From the IMG/VR virus record IMGVR_UViG_3300018080_000324, positions 1-39,368 of that record: 39,368 bases of DNA, one strand, 5' to 3'. Positions 14,318 through 21,880 of this stretch are shown here, in pieces (the first letter of the stretch is position 1; each line of letters begins with the position of its first letter). A program made the position numbers and the translations under genes. The stretch comes from a virus. The notes under the pieces are model-generated. The model saw nothing but the letters and a program-made list of their open reading frames with translations, was not told the DNA's origin and made no database searches.

Positions 14318-14545
14318 ATGACTAAAAAGAAATCAAAAATGAGCCGAATAGAAAAAATAAAAAAACTCTGCAACCCTAAATTATCTTGGGGCTTTAAACG
14401 TCTTGGCTTAAGCCTTCAGTACACATCTTTTGGTGATGTGTATATAACGGAGGTGCAAGAAGCAGACCATTGCTCTCCAGAAGAAGCCATAAAGGCTTTG
14501 GAGGATTTGGCTGCTATGATAAAGAAACATTCTAATTCCGAATAG
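14318..14545 (+). CDS. small basic protein, 75 aa
   Basis: A Lys-rich beginning is followed by a compact segment (LGLSLQYTSFGDVYITEVQE) and a final helix (SPEEAIKALEDLAAMIKKH). Its beginning and end, MTKKKSK and AAMIKKH, recall the 48-residue protein at 21576 (MTKKEKSK and AALLIKKH). The two may be distant relatives. Function unknown. A 20-codon frame at 14552-14614 just after it is too short to call. Confidence 0.5.
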   Translation: MTKKKSKMSRIEKIKKLCNPKLSWGFKRLGLSLQYTSFGDVYITEVQEADHCSPEEAIKALEDLAAMIKKHSNSE

Positions 14546-14632
14546 TTTGTAATGATGAATAATTATAATGATTCTGTATCAGAAGAAATAAAAAACGTAA
14601 TATTAACTTACTGAAACTCATATCATAATTAA

Positions 14633-15121
14633 GTGAAAGTGAAAGTACGAGAAGATCAGATTGAAAGAGCAAAGAATTTATATCCATTTGAATCATTGCG
14701 TGGATCAATTACATCTGGACAAGGAAACATCTTTGGCGCATTGGGTGAGATCATAATCTTTGATACTTTTGTTGATGCTGGATTTAATGTTGATTTTGAT
14801 TCAACGTATGACTATGATCTAAAGATTGAAGGTCACACAGTTGATGTAAAAACAAAGAGAACAACTGTCACGCCTGAGCCTCATTATCTGTGCAGTATCT
14901 CAGCTCATAACACAACACAAGAGTGTGACTTTTATTTCTTTGTTCGGGTTCTGGAAGATTTGAGTCAATGCTTCTTGCTTGGTTATAAGAGAAAAAAAGA
15001 TTTTTTTGCGGAAGCTGATTTCAATAAAAAAGGAAGTAGTGATGTCAATGGTTGGAAGTTCAAAGATGATTGCTATAATATCAAAATAAAAGACTTAATA
15101 AAATTTGAATTTAATTCTTAG
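14633..15121 (+). CDS. putative PD-(D/E)XK nuclease
   Basis: I start this at GTG 14633, the first codon after an in-frame TAA. The 162-residue product has the pattern of a restriction-like fold: a helix with GALGEIIIFD (Glu39), then YDYDLKIEG (Asp62), then TVDVKTK (Asp71, Lys73), where the metal-binding Asp and the catalytic Lys would sit. Strand-rich sequence follows (HYLCSISA, CDFYFFVRV). Such small phage nucleases may resolve DNA structures or degrade host DNA. The match is by motif only. Its position, 1.8 kb after the exonuclease gene, fits DNA metabolism. Confidence 0.55.
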   Translation: MKVKVREDQIERAKNLYPFESLRGSITSGQGNIFGALGEIIIFDTFVDAGFNVDFDSTYDYDLKIEGHTVDVKTKRTTVTPEPHYLCSISAHNTTQECDFYFFVRVLEDLSQCFLLGYKRKKDFFAEADFNKKGSSDVNGWKFKDDCYNIKIKDLIKFEFNS

Positions 15122-15130
15122 TGTTGGTTT

Positions 15131-15160
15131 CTCTTTCGCTCTAAAAGTAGAGCGAAGAGG
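15131..15160 (+). terminator. possible weak terminator
   Basis: TTCGCTCT (15135-15142) pairs with AGAGCGAA (15149-15156), with some extension outward. Only a short T-run (ACTTTTG) follows, so it may be a terminator of low efficiency or an mRNA processing hairpin. Confidence 0.45.
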
Positions 15161-15188
15161 ACTTTTGAAATAATATAAAAACAAAAAA

Positions 15189-15440
15189 ATGAGTAAACAG
15201 ATAAAAGCACCGATTGATCTTCAGATGAAAGCATTTGAGATCGTGTCAAATAAGTTCTACAAATTCAAAGGAGATGTAGATAAACAAATAAGACAAGCAC
15301 TTGTGAAAGAATATGGTAAACTTGGCGTATATCACACGTTTGATAAATTAAAGACAGGGAAGATGGGAATCGGAGGTCTTTACAAATTCTGCAAAGTGGC
15401 TGGATTGAATCCAATGATCGTCTTTGACGATGAGATATAA
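15189..15440 (+). CDS. small protein, 83 aa, hypothetical
   Basis: Basic and helical. It starts MSKQIKAPIDLQMKAFEIVS and contains DVDKQIRQALVKEYGKLGVY and a GIGGLYKFCKVAG segment. The C-terminal part has the length and look of a helix-turn-helix, but I cannot assign it. It stands between the putative nuclease and the ParB-like gene. Confidence 0.55.
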   Translation: MSKQIKAPIDLQMKAFEIVSNKFYKFKGDVDKQIRQALVKEYGKLGVYHTFDKLKTGKMGIGGLYKFCKVAGLNPMIVFDDEI

Positions 15441-15468
15441 TCATATTAATTAATTAAAAAATTTACAA

Positions 15469-16179
15469 ATGAAAGTCTTAAAGACAACAAATTATTCTTC
15501 ATTCAAAAGTATGAAAGGCAACAGGAAGATTAATCGACTACATTTAAAGAGATTAAAGAGTTCAATGGCTGAAGATTATCTGATTTCACCGATTCTGATA
15601 AACCAGAACCATGAAATTATAGATGGACAGCACAGATTTCAAGCCGCCAAAGAACTTGAATTGCCAATCAACTACATTATCTGCAATGGTTATGGTCTAA
15701 AAGAAGTACAGCGACTCAATACGACATCAAGAAAGTGGAACGCTGATGACTACATGGAAGGTTATGCTGAACTTGGCATTGAATCATATATCAAATACAA
15801 GGAATTTAAAGAAAGGTGGAAGTTTGGACACAATGAAACTATGGCTTTACTTAATGGTTCTCAGTTCTCTGGTGGAATGAGTGAAGCCTTTACAGATGGA
15901 ACAATGAAGATATCACGAGCGCAATACATAAGAGCAGAAAAGATCGCAAAGGAAATATATCAGATTGAGCCTTATTACTTAGGTTTTAAAAGACGATCAT
16001 TTATTTACGCATTGTTGAAATTGAGAGAAAAACCACAGTTCGACTTTGATTTCTTTCTTGAAAAGTTGTCAAAACAACCAACAGCTTTGGTTGATTGTTC
16101 CAATAAAGATCAATATATCGAATTAATAGAAGAAATTTACAATTGGAGAAATAGAAACAAGGTTTCTCTTAAATATTAA
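15469..16179 (+). CDS. ParB-like domain protein
   Basis: The N-terminal 75 residues of this 236-residue protein match the ParB/Srx-like fold: SSMAEDYLISPILINQNHEI, then IIDGQHRFQAAKE at 50-62, the nucleotide-binding box. The rest is helical with no helix-turn-helix I can be sure of. Phage proteins of this type have been linked to DNA binding, CTP binding or nuclease activity. A chromosome-partition role is not implied, since no ParA is present. It ends the early operon before a two-way terminator. Confidence 0.75.
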   Translation: MKVLKTTNYSSFKSMKGNRKINRLHLKRLKSSMAEDYLISPILINQNHEIIDGQHRFQAAKELELPINYIICNGYGLKEVQRLNTTSRKWNADDYMEGYAELGIESYIKYKEFKERWKFGHNETMALLNGSQFSGGMSEAFTDGTMKISRAQYIRAEKIAKEIYQIEPYYLGFKRRSFIYALLKLREKPQFDFDFFLEKLSKQPTALVDCSNKDQYIELIEEIYNWRNRNKVSLKY

Positions 16180-16226
16180 GGTTATCAATTTCTTTCATAC
16201 CGCAGTTATTTATTAATTACGGAGCG

Positions 16227-16265
16227 AAGATCATCTGACTGAACGCAGTTGGATGGTCTTTTTTT
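16227..16265. terminator. bidirectional terminator between convergent operons
   Basis: AAGATCATC (16227-16235) pairs with GATGGTCTT (16252-16260), 9 bp with one G-T pair, and five T follow on the plus strand, overlapping the last codons of the tape measure gene. It lies between the early operon and the minus-strand tail operon. Confidence 0.75.
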
Positions 16266-18693
16266 ATCCTTTCGCTGATCTGTTTCTTTTCACAGAACCA
16301 TCTTTAAGGACAGTCTCCAAAATGCCTCTTTTCGCTTCTTTTGATATGAACCTTTGAGATGCAATTTCTTTGCCTCGCTTTTTGAAGTATTTTTCAAGAT
16401 GTCTGTCCATGACAGACTCAAAGACTTGTTCCATTTCTTCACGAGAAACGCTCTCAGGTTGCTTGTAAGCCTCTATCTTTTGCGAATGATATATGATGTT
16501 AGGTGTTGCATCTACGCCATTATACCAAGCATTTAAATCATCCACAAATCTTGAGTTGTTCTTTGCTGCTTTTATTATGTGACCAATGTTTCTTGATGTG
16601 CCTTCATCAACGATCATCTCATTGCCTCCAAGTCTGACGCCTGTATCACGACCAGATGAATGAACGACACGCAGACCACGAGAAGCTGAAACTCTGTCTG
16701 TTCCATAGCCTTCAGCGACAAAGCCTGTGTAATCGCCAATACGCTCTGCACCTCCAGAAAGAGCAGTCAAGTTTTTGATCTGTGAATTGGCTGAAGCAAC
16801 TGATGCCAACATTCCTGCAACTATACCTGCCGCAGCAGCGACACCTACAAATAAAGGCAGTTTTGAACCTTGTAAAAAGATGTTCGCAACTGCTTGTGCT
16901 AAAGCGGCACCTTGTTGTGCTAATGATTGCGCAAGTTCAATTTCTATCTGTTGCTTTCGCAGTTCATTTGCTTTCTTGTTTGCTTCTTCTTGTTCTTTTT
17001 GTAGTGCTTCAAGTTCTTCACGCTTTGTTGCTACATTATTGGCAGAACCTTCTTTCATCAACTGTTCTTCAAGTTCTAAATCTTCTTGAAGCTGTTCAAT
17101 TTGTCTTCCACGTTGTTCAGATAGAGCATCGAGTTGATCAATTTGACTTTGCAAGATGTCTTGAAAGCTATCGGCAAGTTTATTTCCAAGATCAAAGGCT
17201 GCGAGGAACTCTGGAGAATTTAAGAATGAATCAATATCTTTTCCGACCTGTTTAATCCTTCTCGACAAATAGCTTTCATCTATTGTTGGAGCAACTTTGA
17301 TCGTCAATTCTGGTGCTTCATTGTCATTACTTTCAATTGTTTTTTTCAGATTCTCAGCAGCTTTTGATGGTATTTCTGCTATGATTTCAACACCTTCTAA
17401 TTGCTTTTCAAATTTTTCTCTTTGCTCATCAAAGCCAAGATTTACATTCTCAGCAAGTTTTTCAAATGCTTTCTCAATGTCTTCAATAGGTTCTCCAAGA
17501 GACTTTGCAATGTCTATCAATGAACTCTTTTGTTCTTCAAGACCTTTCAGAGCAATTTCTCTTTGCTTCTCAAGTCTTTCAAGAGGATCACTTTCGGCAA
17601 GTTCTATTTCAAGCAACTGCTCTTTCATCGTGTTATATTGCGACACATAAGCATCTCTTAATGCTTTGACTCTTGCTTCTTGCTCTTTTAAAAGTGCGTT
17701 TTCACGAGTTTTCAATCTAATCGACAATTGAATTGATTCTAATTCAATGGCTGCAACCTTTTCTCTTGCAGCTGTTTGAGCCTCAAAGTCTTTTGTCTTG
17801 CTTTTATTTTGTGCGTTTTCCTCTTCTGCAATAGCTAATTCTTCTCTTGCTGCTTCTAATCTTTTAGCGACAAGGTCTTGTTCTATCTTAAACGCTTCTT
17901 GAACAGCAGTTAATCTTTCATCAAATGGCTTTGATAAATCTTCTGCTGTTTGACGGAGTTTGAAGATTTCCGTTCTTGATTTTGCAGTTTCAACTCGCAG
18001 ATCAATCATGCCTTTGGCAAGAGCATCTCTTCTTCTTGCAAGGTCATCAGCAGCTTTTAAATCTTCACCAAGATTGCCTATTTCTTCTCGTGCTTCTTTT
18101 ATGCCTTTGACAAGAGCATCTTTGCCTCCACCTGTAAAAAAACCAAACAAGCCTTCACCAAATGAAGAGACTGCATCGGTGACAGTTGTAAAAGTTTGAC
18201 CTATTGCTGCAATCCCTCTATTTAAAATTTCTGCTCCCTTTTGTGTTTTTGTTAAAAATGCAACAAGTGATCCAAAAGCCACAACGACTGCTCCAATACC
18301 TGTTGAAATGAGTGCAGTTTTCATCACTTTAAATGCTCCAGACAATGTAGTCACACTTTTTGCAGAAGCAATGACGGAGTTTTTCAATAATCGAAGGCTT
18401 CCAGAGACATCATTTATTGAAAGACCAAAGACTTTATAATCTTTGATGGATCTGTTTATGACATCAAGACTTTCTTTCTGCTCCTTAGTGAGTTGTTTTT
18501 GTGTCTTTGTCAGTTTATCTGTTGACTTGGCTGATTTGTCTGTTGCACTCGCATTTTCCTTCATCGTCTTGGAAATTTCACCACCTGCTTTGTCAACCTC
18601 TTTTTCAAGTTGCTGAACAGCAGCAACCATGTCAGAAGATTTCTTCAGAAACTCACCATCATCAAACTTGATAGTATAAATTAAATCAGCCAT
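16264..18693 (-). CDS. tail tape measure protein
   Basis: This 809-residue protein sets tail length. It has an N-terminal helical part with charged repeats (about 25-75), a hydrophobic segment STGIGAVVVAFGSLVAFLTK near 130-150, Gly-rich GEGLFGFFTGGG, and long coiled coil (about 200-420 and 520-600). A second hydrophobic stretch, LPLFVGVAAAAGIVAGMLAS, lies near 630, followed by a globular end. It follows the tail chaperone frames, as in most siphoviruses. At the known rule of about 1.5 angstrom per residue the tail would be roughly 120 nm. It is the last gene of the minus-strand tail operon and probably has its own late promoter. Confidence 0.93.
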   Translation of the reverse strand: MADLIYTIKFDDGEFLKKSSDMVAAVQQLEKEVDKAGGEISKTMKENASATDKSAKSTDKLTKTQKQLTKEQKESLDVINRSIKDYKVFGLSINDVSGSLRLLKNSVIASAKSVTTLSGAFKVMKTALISTGIGAVVVAFGSLVAFLTKTQKGAEILNRGIAAIGQTFTTVTDAVSSFGEGLFGFFTGGGKDALVKGIKEAREEIGNLGEDLKAADDLARRRDALAKGMIDLRVETAKSRTEIFKLRQTAEDLSKPFDERLTAVQEAFKIEQDLVAKRLEAAREELAIAEEENAQNKSKTKDFEAQTAAREKVAAIELESIQLSIRLKTRENALLKEQEARVKALRDAYVSQYNTMKEQLLEIELAESDPLERLEKQREIALKGLEEQKSSLIDIAKSLGEPIEDIEKAFEKLAENVNLGFDEQREKFEKQLEGVEIIAEIPSKAAENLKKTIESNDNEAPELTIKVAPTIDESYLSRRIKQVGKDIDSFLNSPEFLAAFDLGNKLADSFQDILQSQIDQLDALSEQRGRQIEQLQEDLELEEQLMKEGSANNVATKREELEALQKEQEEANKKANELRKQQIEIELAQSLAQQGAALAQAVANIFLQGSKLPLFVGVAAAAGIVAGMLASVASANSQIKNLTALSGGAERIGDYTGFVAEGYGTDRVSASRGLRVVHSSGRDTGVRLGGNEMIVDEGTSRNIGHIIKAAKNNSRFVDDLNAWYNGVDATPNIIYHSQKIEAYKQPESVSREEMEQVFESVMDRHLEKYFKKRGKEIASQRFISKEAKRGILETVLKDGSVKRNRSAKG

Positions 18694-18710
18694 TGTTTAA
18701 AATTATTTGA

Positions 18711-18747
18711 CAAATAAACAATCCAAGTCATTATCAAACAATGACTT
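18711..18747 (-). promoter_or_regulatory. candidate late promoter, copy 4, with inverted repeat
   Basis: On the minus strand AAGTCATTG (18747-18739) is followed after exactly 20 bases by TTTATTTG (18718-18711) and TCAAATAATT. AAGTCATT and AATGACTT (18725-18732 and 18740-18747) form an inverted repeat with a 7-base spacer, which could bind a dimeric activator. The tape measure ATG is at 18693. Confidence 0.5.
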
Positions 18748-18790
18748 TGTATGTATTATTAAAGTTGAGTTATTTCATTGAATTGAATGG

Positions 18791-19060
18791 CTAAGAGGTT
18801 CTTTGAGCCTCTTTTTTCTTTTCATAGATATACTCTGCCTCCTTGAAAGAAGTCAACAATTGTTCAAGAGGCATTCGCTCAAGATCAGAGCGATCATCTG
18901 GCAGAACAGACAATGCAAATCGCATCAGTCTTTCTAAATTTAGTAATACATTGAACTTGTCAGGATTTGATGAAGCCTCTTTGTTGTTCTCTTTAGTTAC
19001 AGGCTTTGAATTTGCTGGGTAAAATTGAGCGATTCTTCCGTTAACAATTTTAATCGCCAA
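18791..19060 (-). CDS. tail assembly chaperone, downstream frame (GT type)
   Basis: This frame has no ATG at its beginning; the first possible start is a TTG at 19060. It overlaps the upstream chaperone frame by 64 bases in the -1 phase and stays open back to just before a T9 run. The most likely expression is by -1 frameshifting, giving a fusion of about 237 residues. The 89-residue part is charged and helical at its end (SFKEAEYIYEKKKEAQ). In lambda the matching GT product loads the tape measure protein. The tape measure gene follows, which fits. Confidence 0.65.
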   Translation of the reverse strand: MAIKIVNGRIAQFYPANSKPVTKENNKEASSNPDKFNVLLNLERLMRFALSVLPDDRSDLERMPLEQLLTSFKEAEYIYEKKKEAQRTS

Positions 19061-19503
19061 AATACTGCAAAAAAAAAGTCTTTAGGGTAGATGTCTCTGC
19101 GCCAATCATTGACCTTTTCTTCAGCAATTCTGGCATCCCAAACAGTATAATCTTCATCATTTCTAAGAATGAAAAAAGTGCAAAATTCCATATACCTGTC
19201 ATAGTTCTGAGCAGCCAATTTCTCAGGATTAAAGCCTTCCATTGACTTGACAAAATCGGCTATCTTCTCAAAAGCAGACATGAATGATTCTTTGTGTGTG
19301 CCATCTTCACCTTTCTTCATCTCATTATATACATCATAGATGAACTTAGCAGCATCTTCCAGCTTAACACCTCTGGTGATCTCACTTTGCAACTGTGAGA
19401 ACTTGACCAATCTATTGTAAGGCATTTCAAGTGGTGCGATGTAGTATTTGTTTCCATTCGATTCAAATACTCCTTTTTCAAAGTCAATACGCTTCAGACT
19501 CAT
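18997..19503 (-). CDS. tail assembly chaperone, upstream frame (G type)
   Basis: This 168-residue acidic, helical protein stands before the tape measure gene, the position of lambda gene G and its relatives. It begins MSLKRIDFEKGVFESNGNKY and contains ARIAEEKVNDWRRDIYPKDF before the T-run (codons 143-145). Its last 23 residues lie past the slip site and are replaced in the predicted fusion. Its start overlaps the membrane protein gene by 20 bases. The call is from position, size and the overlap, since these proteins diverge strongly. Confidence 0.7.
   Translation of the reverse strand: MSLKRIDFEKGVFESNGNKYYIAPLEMPYNRLVKFSQLQSEITRGVKLEDAAKFIYDVYNEMKKGEDGTHKESFMSAFEKIADFVKSMEGFNPEKLAAQNYDRYMEFCTFFILRNDEDYTVWDARIAEEKVNDWRRDIYPKDFFFAVFWRLKLLTEESLNFTQQIQSL
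19069..19077 (-). other. T9 slippery site for -1 frameshift
   Basis: Read on the minus strand, nine T cover codons TTT TTT TTT at residues 143-145 of the upstream chaperone frame. A -1 slip joins it to the second frame with no stop between. The second frame has a TAA at 19084-19082, just ahead of the run, so the slip must occur here or in the short overlap after it. Confidence 0.65.
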
Positions 19504-19789
19504 ATGTCAATAATTTTGATATGACAGCACCAAAAAGGATTGCATAGAAAATCATTGCAATTGATGTGTCATCATAGAAGATAAAAAATTTGTTGTGCAA
19601 GTACCACAAGAGCGCAAGTTGTCCAGACAGACAAGCTGCACACTCAAATAAAACAGTATTTATCTTTCTGTTTGTTGTGATGTACTTTTTGAAGTAGAAC
19701 TCAGCGAAATCAAATATTTTGCCCGGCTTAGTCATCAGATGAATCCAAACTGAAGCAATGACTCCGCAAGTGATGGCATAAAAGATCAT
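19484..19789 (-). CDS. small multi-pass membrane protein within tail operon
   Basis: This 101-residue protein has hydrophobic segments at about 1-18, 45-63 and 76-92, so three transmembrane helices are likely. It carries CAACLSG in the middle, reminiscent of Cys-containing DUF1360-type membrane proteins. It overlaps both neighbours (4 bases with the upstream gene, 20 with the chaperone gene), so translation is coupled. A membrane protein between tail terminator and chaperones is unusual. Roles in superinfection exclusion or membrane-linked tail assembly are possible. Confidence 0.6.
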   Translation of the reverse strand: MIFYAITCGVIASVWIHLMTKPGKIFDFAEFYFKKYITTNRKINTVLFECAACLSGQLALLWYLHNKFFIFYDDTSIAMIFYAILFGAVISKLLTYESEAY

Positions 19790-20406
19790 GTGTATGAGTA
19801 GTTTTTACAAGCTATCTCTTCACCAACAGCAACACTATCCATGCAAGAGACATCGCCTTTTATATTGAAATTAAATGTCATGGTAATAGCAAGGTAAGGA
19901 TAATAAAGCAGACGTTCTACATTATTATAATTGTATTTTGCAAACTGCTCCTTCGTGATGTCATCAGTCTCGATCTCTGTCAGCTTAACCTCAAAACGTG
20001 CGCCATCTGATGATTTTACAACCTTGAATATATTTAAAATATCATTTATGAATGGACTTTTTGTCGTTGTTTCATCAAGACCAATCTTCTGAAGATTTAC
20101 CCATGTAAAGAGTCGAACAGGTGTGTCAAGTGAAACATCACCTACACGAAAAGAATCACCAGCATCTGTCGTTGACCCTATTTGCTCATAATACATCAGA
20201 GATTTCGTGTTGCTATCTGGAACAAGTGCTTTATATACGCCACCATTCCAACATTGATCAAAATTGCAGAACTGAGACACCGGGAAGCGAGAACCATCGT
20301 CTGAAATAGATGGATTGCTGACAATGTGTGTCAAGCCTCCATAGTTCTGAACCCATGCAAGAGACGTGAGATCACTTTGAAACTGTGCAATTGCTTTATT
20401 TATCAT
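19786..20406 (-). CDS. putative tail terminator/completion protein
   Basis: This 206-residue protein has an N-terminal helix (MINKAIAQFQSDLTSLAWV), a long beta-rich middle including DTPVRLFTWVNLQKIG and FEVKLTEIETDDI, and ends with YLAITMTFNFNIKGD. Position after the gp10-like gene and before the chaperones matches tail terminator or tail tube in siphoviruses. Because a tube candidate exists at 991, terminator is preferred. It overlaps genes on both sides by 4 bases (ATGA). Confidence 0.45.
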   Translation of the reverse strand: MINKAIAQFQSDLTSLAWVQNYGGLTHIVSNPSISDDGSRFPVSQFCNFDQCWNGGVYKALVPDSNTKSLMYYEQIGSTTDAGDSFRVGDVSLDTPVRLFTWVNLQKIGLDETTTKSPFINDILNIFKVVKSSDGARFEVKLTEIETDDITKEQFAKYNYNNVERLLYYPYLAITMTFNFNIKGDVSCMDSVAVGEEIACKNYSYT

Positions 20407-20528
20407 TTTGTTACATTTATGCCTTTTCCCATAATCCAGAAGATGACTTGTCTATCTTCTGTTATTTCTATCCTGAACAGACCTTCTTCTGCCCATTCTT
20501 TGAGCCATTTCAACGCCTTAGTTTTCAT
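20403..20528 (-). CDS. small protein, 41 aa, tiled between tail genes
   Basis: This starts at ATG 20528, overlapping the stop of the gp10-like gene (ATGA), and stops at 20403-20405, overlapping the start of the next gene (ATGA). The product begins MKTKALKWLKEWAEEGLF, an amphipathic helix, then IEITEDRQVIFWIMGKG, two short strands. Overlaps at both ends make it very likely real despite its size. Function unknown. Confidence 0.7.
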   Translation of the reverse strand: MKTKALKWLKEWAEEGLFRIEITEDRQVIFWIMGKGINVTK

Positions 20529-21001
20529 GCAAAATACTTTTTTATAAGTTCATCAAGATAACCTTTGTAATCGTTCGCCAAGTTGTCTGCTTCTTCTTTG
20601 TTTAATGCAACAAGATTTCCTTTGCTATCTTCAAATCTTTTATTATGAATACCAAAAACCTTTTTGCGATCACCAGAAACAGGCTCTGCTTTTATAGTCA
20701 CAGAATCGCCTGTGACATCAGTTATTTGTGGCAAGACCTTTCTCCACATTTCACCAGTTTGACTAAAATTTATCAACGGAAATGATGTCGTTGATTTTCT
20801 GCCAGTACGTTGCTTGAATCTCTGTGTCGATGGTGCATATGTTCCAAATGGAGTTCCTTTCGATGATTGACCTGTGTCAATGACTCGCTGTTTGGCAATG
20901 TTTATCTGCGTGAATGATGCCTTCAAAGCGATTTCTGTTCTCTTGTTTTGCCATTCTTCTGAGAACAGCTTCAGTTTTTCTGCAAATTGCCTCGCTGTCA
21001 T
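20525..21001 (-). CDS. HK97 gp10-like / virion morphogenesis protein
   Basis: This 158-residue protein resembles the gp10/gpG family of head-tail connector (neck) proteins. An N-terminal helix is followed by VIDTGQSSKGTPFGTYAPST, the SFPLINFSQTGEMWRK segment (about 74-89), strands with GDSVTIKAEPVS, and a helical end. It is the first gene of the minus-strand tail operon. It connects the capsid portal complex to the tail. Called from motif pattern and order. Confidence 0.7.
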   Translation of the reverse strand: MTARQFAEKLKLFSEEWQNKRTEIALKASFTQINIAKQRVIDTGQSSKGTPFGTYAPSTQRFKQRTGRKSTTSFPLINFSQTGEMWRKVLPQITDVTGDSVTIKAEPVSGDRKKVFGIHNKRFEDSKGNLVALNKEEADNLANDYKGYLDELIKKYFA

Positions 21002-21073
21002 GTTTTACAAATCTAATAAAATAAGTTAGACATATATTAAATTAATTTCGTATATTTATCAAACTTTAGTTCA

Positions 21074-21574
21074 ATGAGTAATACGAAAAGATACTCAAAC
21101 AGATTGATAAATCCATTGTTTAACAAGAACAATGCGATCAATTTTGCTCTTTTATTCTGGATATCAGCAACAAAGGAACACCATCCAACACGCTCTGTCA
21201 ATGACTTTATGCGTTTTCTTAATTGGGATGAAGATGATTTTCCGATGGATTCTCTATTGCGCCAATATCCAAGAACACGAACCACATTTCTGAAAAACGT
21301 CAAAGCTGCATTTGAAGTCAATGATATTATCAATAAAAGACTGAGAAAGAACTGGGTAGAATATACATTCTCGTTCTGGCGTGATGCCAGAATATTTTAT
21401 GGAGAACTTGGAGATCACATTGACACATATCTTGATTTTTTGCAGCTCAAAGACACAGCATTGATTGACACATATGACATTGCTCTCGATTATGTTCAGT
21501 ATTATCTGCACAAGGATGTGACATATGGTTTAGTTGATGACTTTATATTCCCAAATGATCTCGACAACTTATAG
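21074..21574 (+). CDS. hypothetical protein, 166 aa, head of terminase operon
   Basis: It opens the long plus-strand operon that leads to terminase. It is divergent from the tail operon across a 72-base AT-rich gap that contains TATATTTA (a -7-like box) near 21051. The product is helical with many aromatic residues (FWISATKEHHPTRSVNDFM, then WVEYTFSFWRDARIFYGE). Two genes and a methyltransferase separate it from the terminase pair. Function unknown. Confidence 0.6.
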   Translation: MSNTKRYSNRLINPLFNKNNAINFALLFWISATKEHHPTRSVNDFMRFLNWDEDDFPMDSLLRQYPRTRTTFLKNVKAAFEVNDIINKRLRKNWVEYTFSFWRDARIFYGELGDHIDTYLDFLQLKDTALIDTYDIALDYVQYYLHKDVTYGLVDDFIFPNDLDNL

Positions 21575-21575
21575 A

Positions 21576-21722
21576 ATGACTAAAAAAGAAAAAAGCAAAT
21601 TATTGCAAAGCATATCAGCAGCAAATCTTGAAGCATACAACAACAACTATGAAGAATGTATGAAGTGGCTTAGATGGGCAGCATTATTAATCAAAAAACA
21701 CACAGAAAATGACAATCAATGA
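21576..21722 (+). CDS. small protein, 48 aa
   Basis: This starts at ATG 21576, 1 base after the preceding stop. A longer frame from 21534 overlaps the upstream gene and is less likely. The helical product (MTKKEKSKLLQSISAANLEA, then ECMKWLRWAALLIKKH) resembles the ends of the 75-residue protein at 14318. It overlaps the next small gene by 14 bases. Confidence 0.55.
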   Translation: MTKKEKSKLLQSISAANLEAYNNNYEECMKWLRWAALLIKKHTENDNQ

Positions 21723-21879
21723 AATCTATGCAGCAAAAGAAATACTTGAAGGAGAAATACAAGACCTAATCGCAGAATTTATGATTGAAACTCAAGTCAG
21801 ATGTGCTGGAGTAACAATCAAGACAACACAGTTTAATGGCAAAGAAACCATCACGAGTGTACAGGTGTTAATAAAATGA
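21709..21879 (+). CDS. small protein, 56 aa
   Basis: This 56-codon frame runs between the 48-residue gene (14-base overlap) and the methyltransferase gene (1-base gap). The product begins MTINEIYAAKEILEGEIQDL and has VTIKTTQFNGKETITSVQVL at the end, an alpha-beta pattern. The snug fit supports a real gene. Function unknown. Confidence 0.6.
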   Translation: MTINEIYAAKEILEGEIQDLIAEFMIETQVRCAGVTIKTTQFNGKETITSVQVLIK

Positions 21880-21880
21880 T

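Noticed and set aside
15469-16179. Plasmid-type partition gene (ParB) implying a plasmid-like prophage
   Set aside because: No ParA-like ATPase and no parS-like repeat cluster were seen. ParB-like domains are common in phage proteins with other roles.
18791-18830. Terminator after the second chaperone frame
   Set aside because: AGAGG and CCTCT pair around the stop codon, but on the coding (minus) strand no T-run follows. The T-run is on the opposite strand, where no gene is transcribed.
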